DNA of 7,076 bases from Desulfobacteraceae bacterium (GTDB taxonomy: Bacteria; Desulfobacterota; DSM-4660; Desulfatiglandales; Desulfatiglandaceae), in the NCBI GenBank assembly GCA_011048855.1, contig DSCZ01000245.1, positions 1 through 7,076 of the forward strand. Direction: 5' to 3'. The notes beneath the pieces were generated by a model that was given only the letters and a program-made list of their open reading frames with translations, did no database searches and was not told the origin of the DNA. This document shows positions 5,209 through 7,076 of this stretch, one piece after another (position 1 is the stretch's first letter; each line of letters opens with the position of its first letter). Both the position numbers and the translations under genes were made by a program.

Positions 5209-7076
5209 ATGCTGGATACCGAAACCAAGCGCCGCATCGACACCGCCCGGGACATCCTGGTGGGCAAGGTCCCGGACCCCAAAAGCCAGGTGGAACAGAT
5301 CACCATTGCCCTGATCTACAAGTTCATGGACGATATGGACGCCGAAAGTGAAGAGTTCGGCGGGGAACGCAAGTTCTTTACCGAAGATTTCGCCCGCTAC
5401 GGCTGGGCGCGCCTCATGCGCTCCGGCCTGGGGGGGCATGACACCCTCAATCTCTATTCAGAAGCCATCGCCCGCATGCCCGAAAATCCGGGTGTACCCA
5501 AACTCTTCCGCGACATCTTCAAGAACGCCTTCCTGCCCTATCGGGACCCGGAGATCCTGCGCGCCTTTCTCAAGGTGATCGATGAGTTCGAATACGATCA
5601 CTCGGAACGCCTGGGCGACGCCTTCGAGTACCTGCTCTCCGTGCTGGGCTCCCAGGGTGATGCGGGCCAGTTCCGCACCCCCCGCCACATAATCGATTTC
5701 ATCGTGGATGTCGTGGATCCCCGAAAAGGCGAGACCGTGCTGGACCCCGCCTGCGGCACCGCCGGATTCCTCATCTCTTCTTACAAGCACATCCTCAAGG
5801 CCAACCGGGACGAAAAGGGCAACAGTACCCTGACCCCCGATGAGAAACGGGACCTGGCGCGGGACTTCATCGGCTACGACATTTCCCCCGACATGGTGCG
5901 CCTCTCCCTGGTCAACATGTACCTGCACGGATTCGTGGACCCACATATCCACGAGTACGACACCCTCACTTCGGAGGAGCGCTGGAACGACCATGCCGAC
6001 GTGATCCTGGCCAACCCGCCGTTCATGTCTCCCAAGGGCGGCATCCGTCCCCACAACCGTTTCACCGTCCAATCCAAGCGCAGCGAAGTCTTGTTTGTGG
6101 ACTATATGGCCGAGCACCTGACACCCCGCGGCCGGGCGGGGATCATCGTGCCCGAAGGCATCATCTTCCAAGGCCAGAACGCCTACAAGCAATTGCGCAA
6201 GCTCCTGGTGGAAGAGTACCTGGTGGCCGTGGTGTCTCTGCCCGCCGGTGTGTTCAATCCCTATTCCGGGGTCAAGACGTCGATCCTGATCCTGGATAAA
6301 TCTCTTGCCGTAAAAGTAGATACCATCGCCTTCTTCAAAGTGGAAAACGACGGCTTCAACCTGGGCGCCCAGCGCCGCGCCATCGACAAAAACGACCTCC
6401 CCCAGGTCCTATCCGAACTCACCGCCTACCTGGACCGCCTGCGTTCCGACGCATCTCTGGAAGACTTCAACCCCACCCTCGGCCTCATCGTCTACAAAAC
6501 AAAAATCACCGCCAACGGCGACTACAACCTCACCGGCGAACGATACCGTGAAATAGGATCGACGAATCAGAAATTCCAACTAGTATCACTTGGAAATGAA
6601 CGAGTCTTTAGGGTAGAGAGTGGCGGCACACCAAAATCCAGTGTTGAAGAATATTGGAATGGTGGAATCGCATGGGCAACTCTTGTAGATTTGCCAGCAG
6701 ATGACTTTATCTCTCAGATTAAATCAACCAAACGTACAATTAGTCAAAAAGGATTGGAGCATTCTTCTGCTAAGCTAATGCCTGTAAACTCAATAATAGT
6801 CTCCACACGAGCCACGATTGGCAGGATTGGAATTAATAGAATACCACTTGCTACAAACCAAGGATTTAAGAATGTAATTGTTGAGGATAAATCTAGAACA
6901 ATTCCTGAATTCGTGGCATTAATGCTGACGCGGCTTGTCCCAACAATGGATGATTGGGCAACTGGTGGGACTTTCAAAGAGATTTCAAAGACAAAATTCT
7001 GTGAACTAAAAATTCCCCTCCCCCCCCTGGACGTTCAGAAAGAAATCGTGGCCGAAATCGAAGGCTACCAGAAAGT
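5209..7076 (+). CDS. hsdM: Type I N6-adenine methyltransferase fused in frame to an HsdS specificity subunit (3' end outside window)
   Basis: The frame from ATG 5209 stays open to the window edge, giving at least 622 residues. AAAGGA (5196-5201) lies seven bases before the ATG. An N-terminal helical HsdM domain (about 1-140) is followed by QFRTPRHI (154-161), the AdoMet-binding loop DPACGTAGF (179-187), the acidic strand end in GYDISPDM (D224) and the catalytic NPPF (269-272). This is a gamma-class adenine methyltransferase of the HsdM family. Where a separate hsdM would be expected to stop, the protein runs through NLTGERYRE (about 439-447) into a typical HsdS target recognition domain: SGGTPKS, YWNGGIAWAT, TRATIGRIG, ATNQGFKN and FKEISKTKF. 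It ends in the conserved PLPPLDVQKEIVAEIEGYQK region, where central specificity-subunit helices begin. Whether a second recognition domain follows cannot be seen. The fused protein would methylate adenine and read sequence in one chain, with HsdR as the cleavage partner. No stop or frameshift is present within the window. Confidence 0.93.
   Translation, partial: MLDTETKRRIDTARDILVGKVPDPKSQVEQITIALIYKFMDDMDAESEEFGGERKFFTEDFARYGWARLMRSGLGGHDTLNLYSEAIARMPENPGVPKLFRDIFKNAFLPYRDPEILRAFLKVIDEFEYDHSERLGDAFEYLLSVLGSQGDAGQFRTPRHIIDFIVDVVDPRKGETVLDPACGTAGFLISSYKHILKANRDEKGNSTLTPDEKRDLARDFIGYDISPDMVRLSLVNMYLHGFVDPHIHEYDTLTSEERWNDHADVILANPPFMSPKGGIRPHNRFTVQSKRSEVLFVDYMAEHLTPRGRAGIIVPEGIIFQGQNAYKQLRKLLVEEYLVAVVSLPAGVFNPYSGVKTSILILDKSLAVKVDTIAFFKVENDGFNLGAQRRAIDKNDLPQVLSELTAYLDRLRSDASLEDFNPTLGLIVYKTKITANGDYNLTGERYREIGSTNQKFQLVSLGNERVFRVESGGTPKSSVEEYWNGGIAWATLVDLPADDFISQIKSTKRTISQKGLEHSSAKLMPVNSIIVSTRATIGRIGINRIPLATNQGFKNVIVEDKSRTIPEFVALMLTRLVPTMDDWATGGTFKEISKTKFCELKIPLPPLDVQKEIVAEIEGYQK
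6541..7014 (+). other. AT-rich target recognition domain cassette within the M-S fusion gene
   Basis: This block encodes the first target recognition domain, the part of HsdS that contacts one half of the DNA site. Counting 6541-7020 gives 193 G+C in 480 bases (about 40%). Single 60-base lines of the hsdM part at 5401, 5701 and 6001 have 39 or 40 G+C each (about 65%). In the first 444 codons I find one ATA and no AGA. In the next 160 or so there are four ATA and two AGA. GC-rich sequence returns at about 7015 with the PLPPL motif. The abrupt edges coincide with the conserved boundaries of the domain, as expected for cassette exchange. Confidence 0.75.
7020..7027 (+). repeat. Run of eight C in the HsdS part of the fusion gene
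   Basis: Eight consecutive C lie within CTC-CCC-CCC-CTG, coding LPPL of the conserved PLPPL motif just after the recognition domain. A further CCCC lies at 7015-7018. Gain or loss of one C would shift the frame after the first recognition domain. Both shifted frames stay open to the window end, so the truncation point is not visible. Confidence 0.7.

Noticed and set aside
5458..6192. 244-codon open frame on the minus strand
   Set aside because: It is antisense to the catalytic core of HsdM, which has clear motifs. Its sequence is low in recognisable features and follows from GC-biased third positions.

Overview
The window holds two units: an IS1182-like insertion sequence (about 1-1500) and, after a roughly 300-base non-coding stretch with a good promoter, the start and middle of a type I restriction-modification operon (1820-7076, running off the right edge). 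All genes are on the + strand. The restriction-modification genes are GC-rich with C/G-ending codons, while the IS is less so. Together with the protein sequences this suggests a proteobacterium, perhaps a Desulfobacterota/deltaproteobacterium or a gammaproteobacterium; that is inference only.

Region by region. 1-1500: an IS element whose transposase has all DDE residues, but its first 47 codons lie in a different frame from the rest. The likely cause is one missing base near 238-241. 1501-1819: no gene. It contains a near-consensus sigma-70 promoter (1715-1743) and two GAATGA/TCATTC dyads just downstream, where an operator would sit. 1820-4363: hsdR, the nuclease/translocase subunit. It is complete in every recognisable motif except for one in-frame TAA at 2396-2398, exactly where the conserved glutamine of the helicase Q motif should be. 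4372-5205: a KilA-N domain DNA-binding protein inserted between hsdR and hsdM, carrying a perfect 26-bp palindrome in its coding sequence. 5209-7076: an hsdM methyltransferase that continues without a stop into an HsdS specificity subunit, forming an in-frame M-S fusion of at least 622 residues. Its first target recognition domain lies in an AT-rich block (about 40% GC, against about 65% in sampled hsdM lines), flanked by GC-rich conserved sequence. This is the signature of a swapped recognition cassette.

How it would work together. The fused M-S protein recognises and N6-adenine-methylates its DNA sites, and HsdR would add ATP-driven translocation and cleavage of unmodified DNA. If the TAA is real, restriction is probably off and the locus acts as a methyltransferase plus a KilA-N protein. 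The KilA-N protein is tightly spaced with both neighbours (8 and 3 bases), so it is probably co-translated. A regulatory or accessory defence role is plausible but not shown by the sequence.
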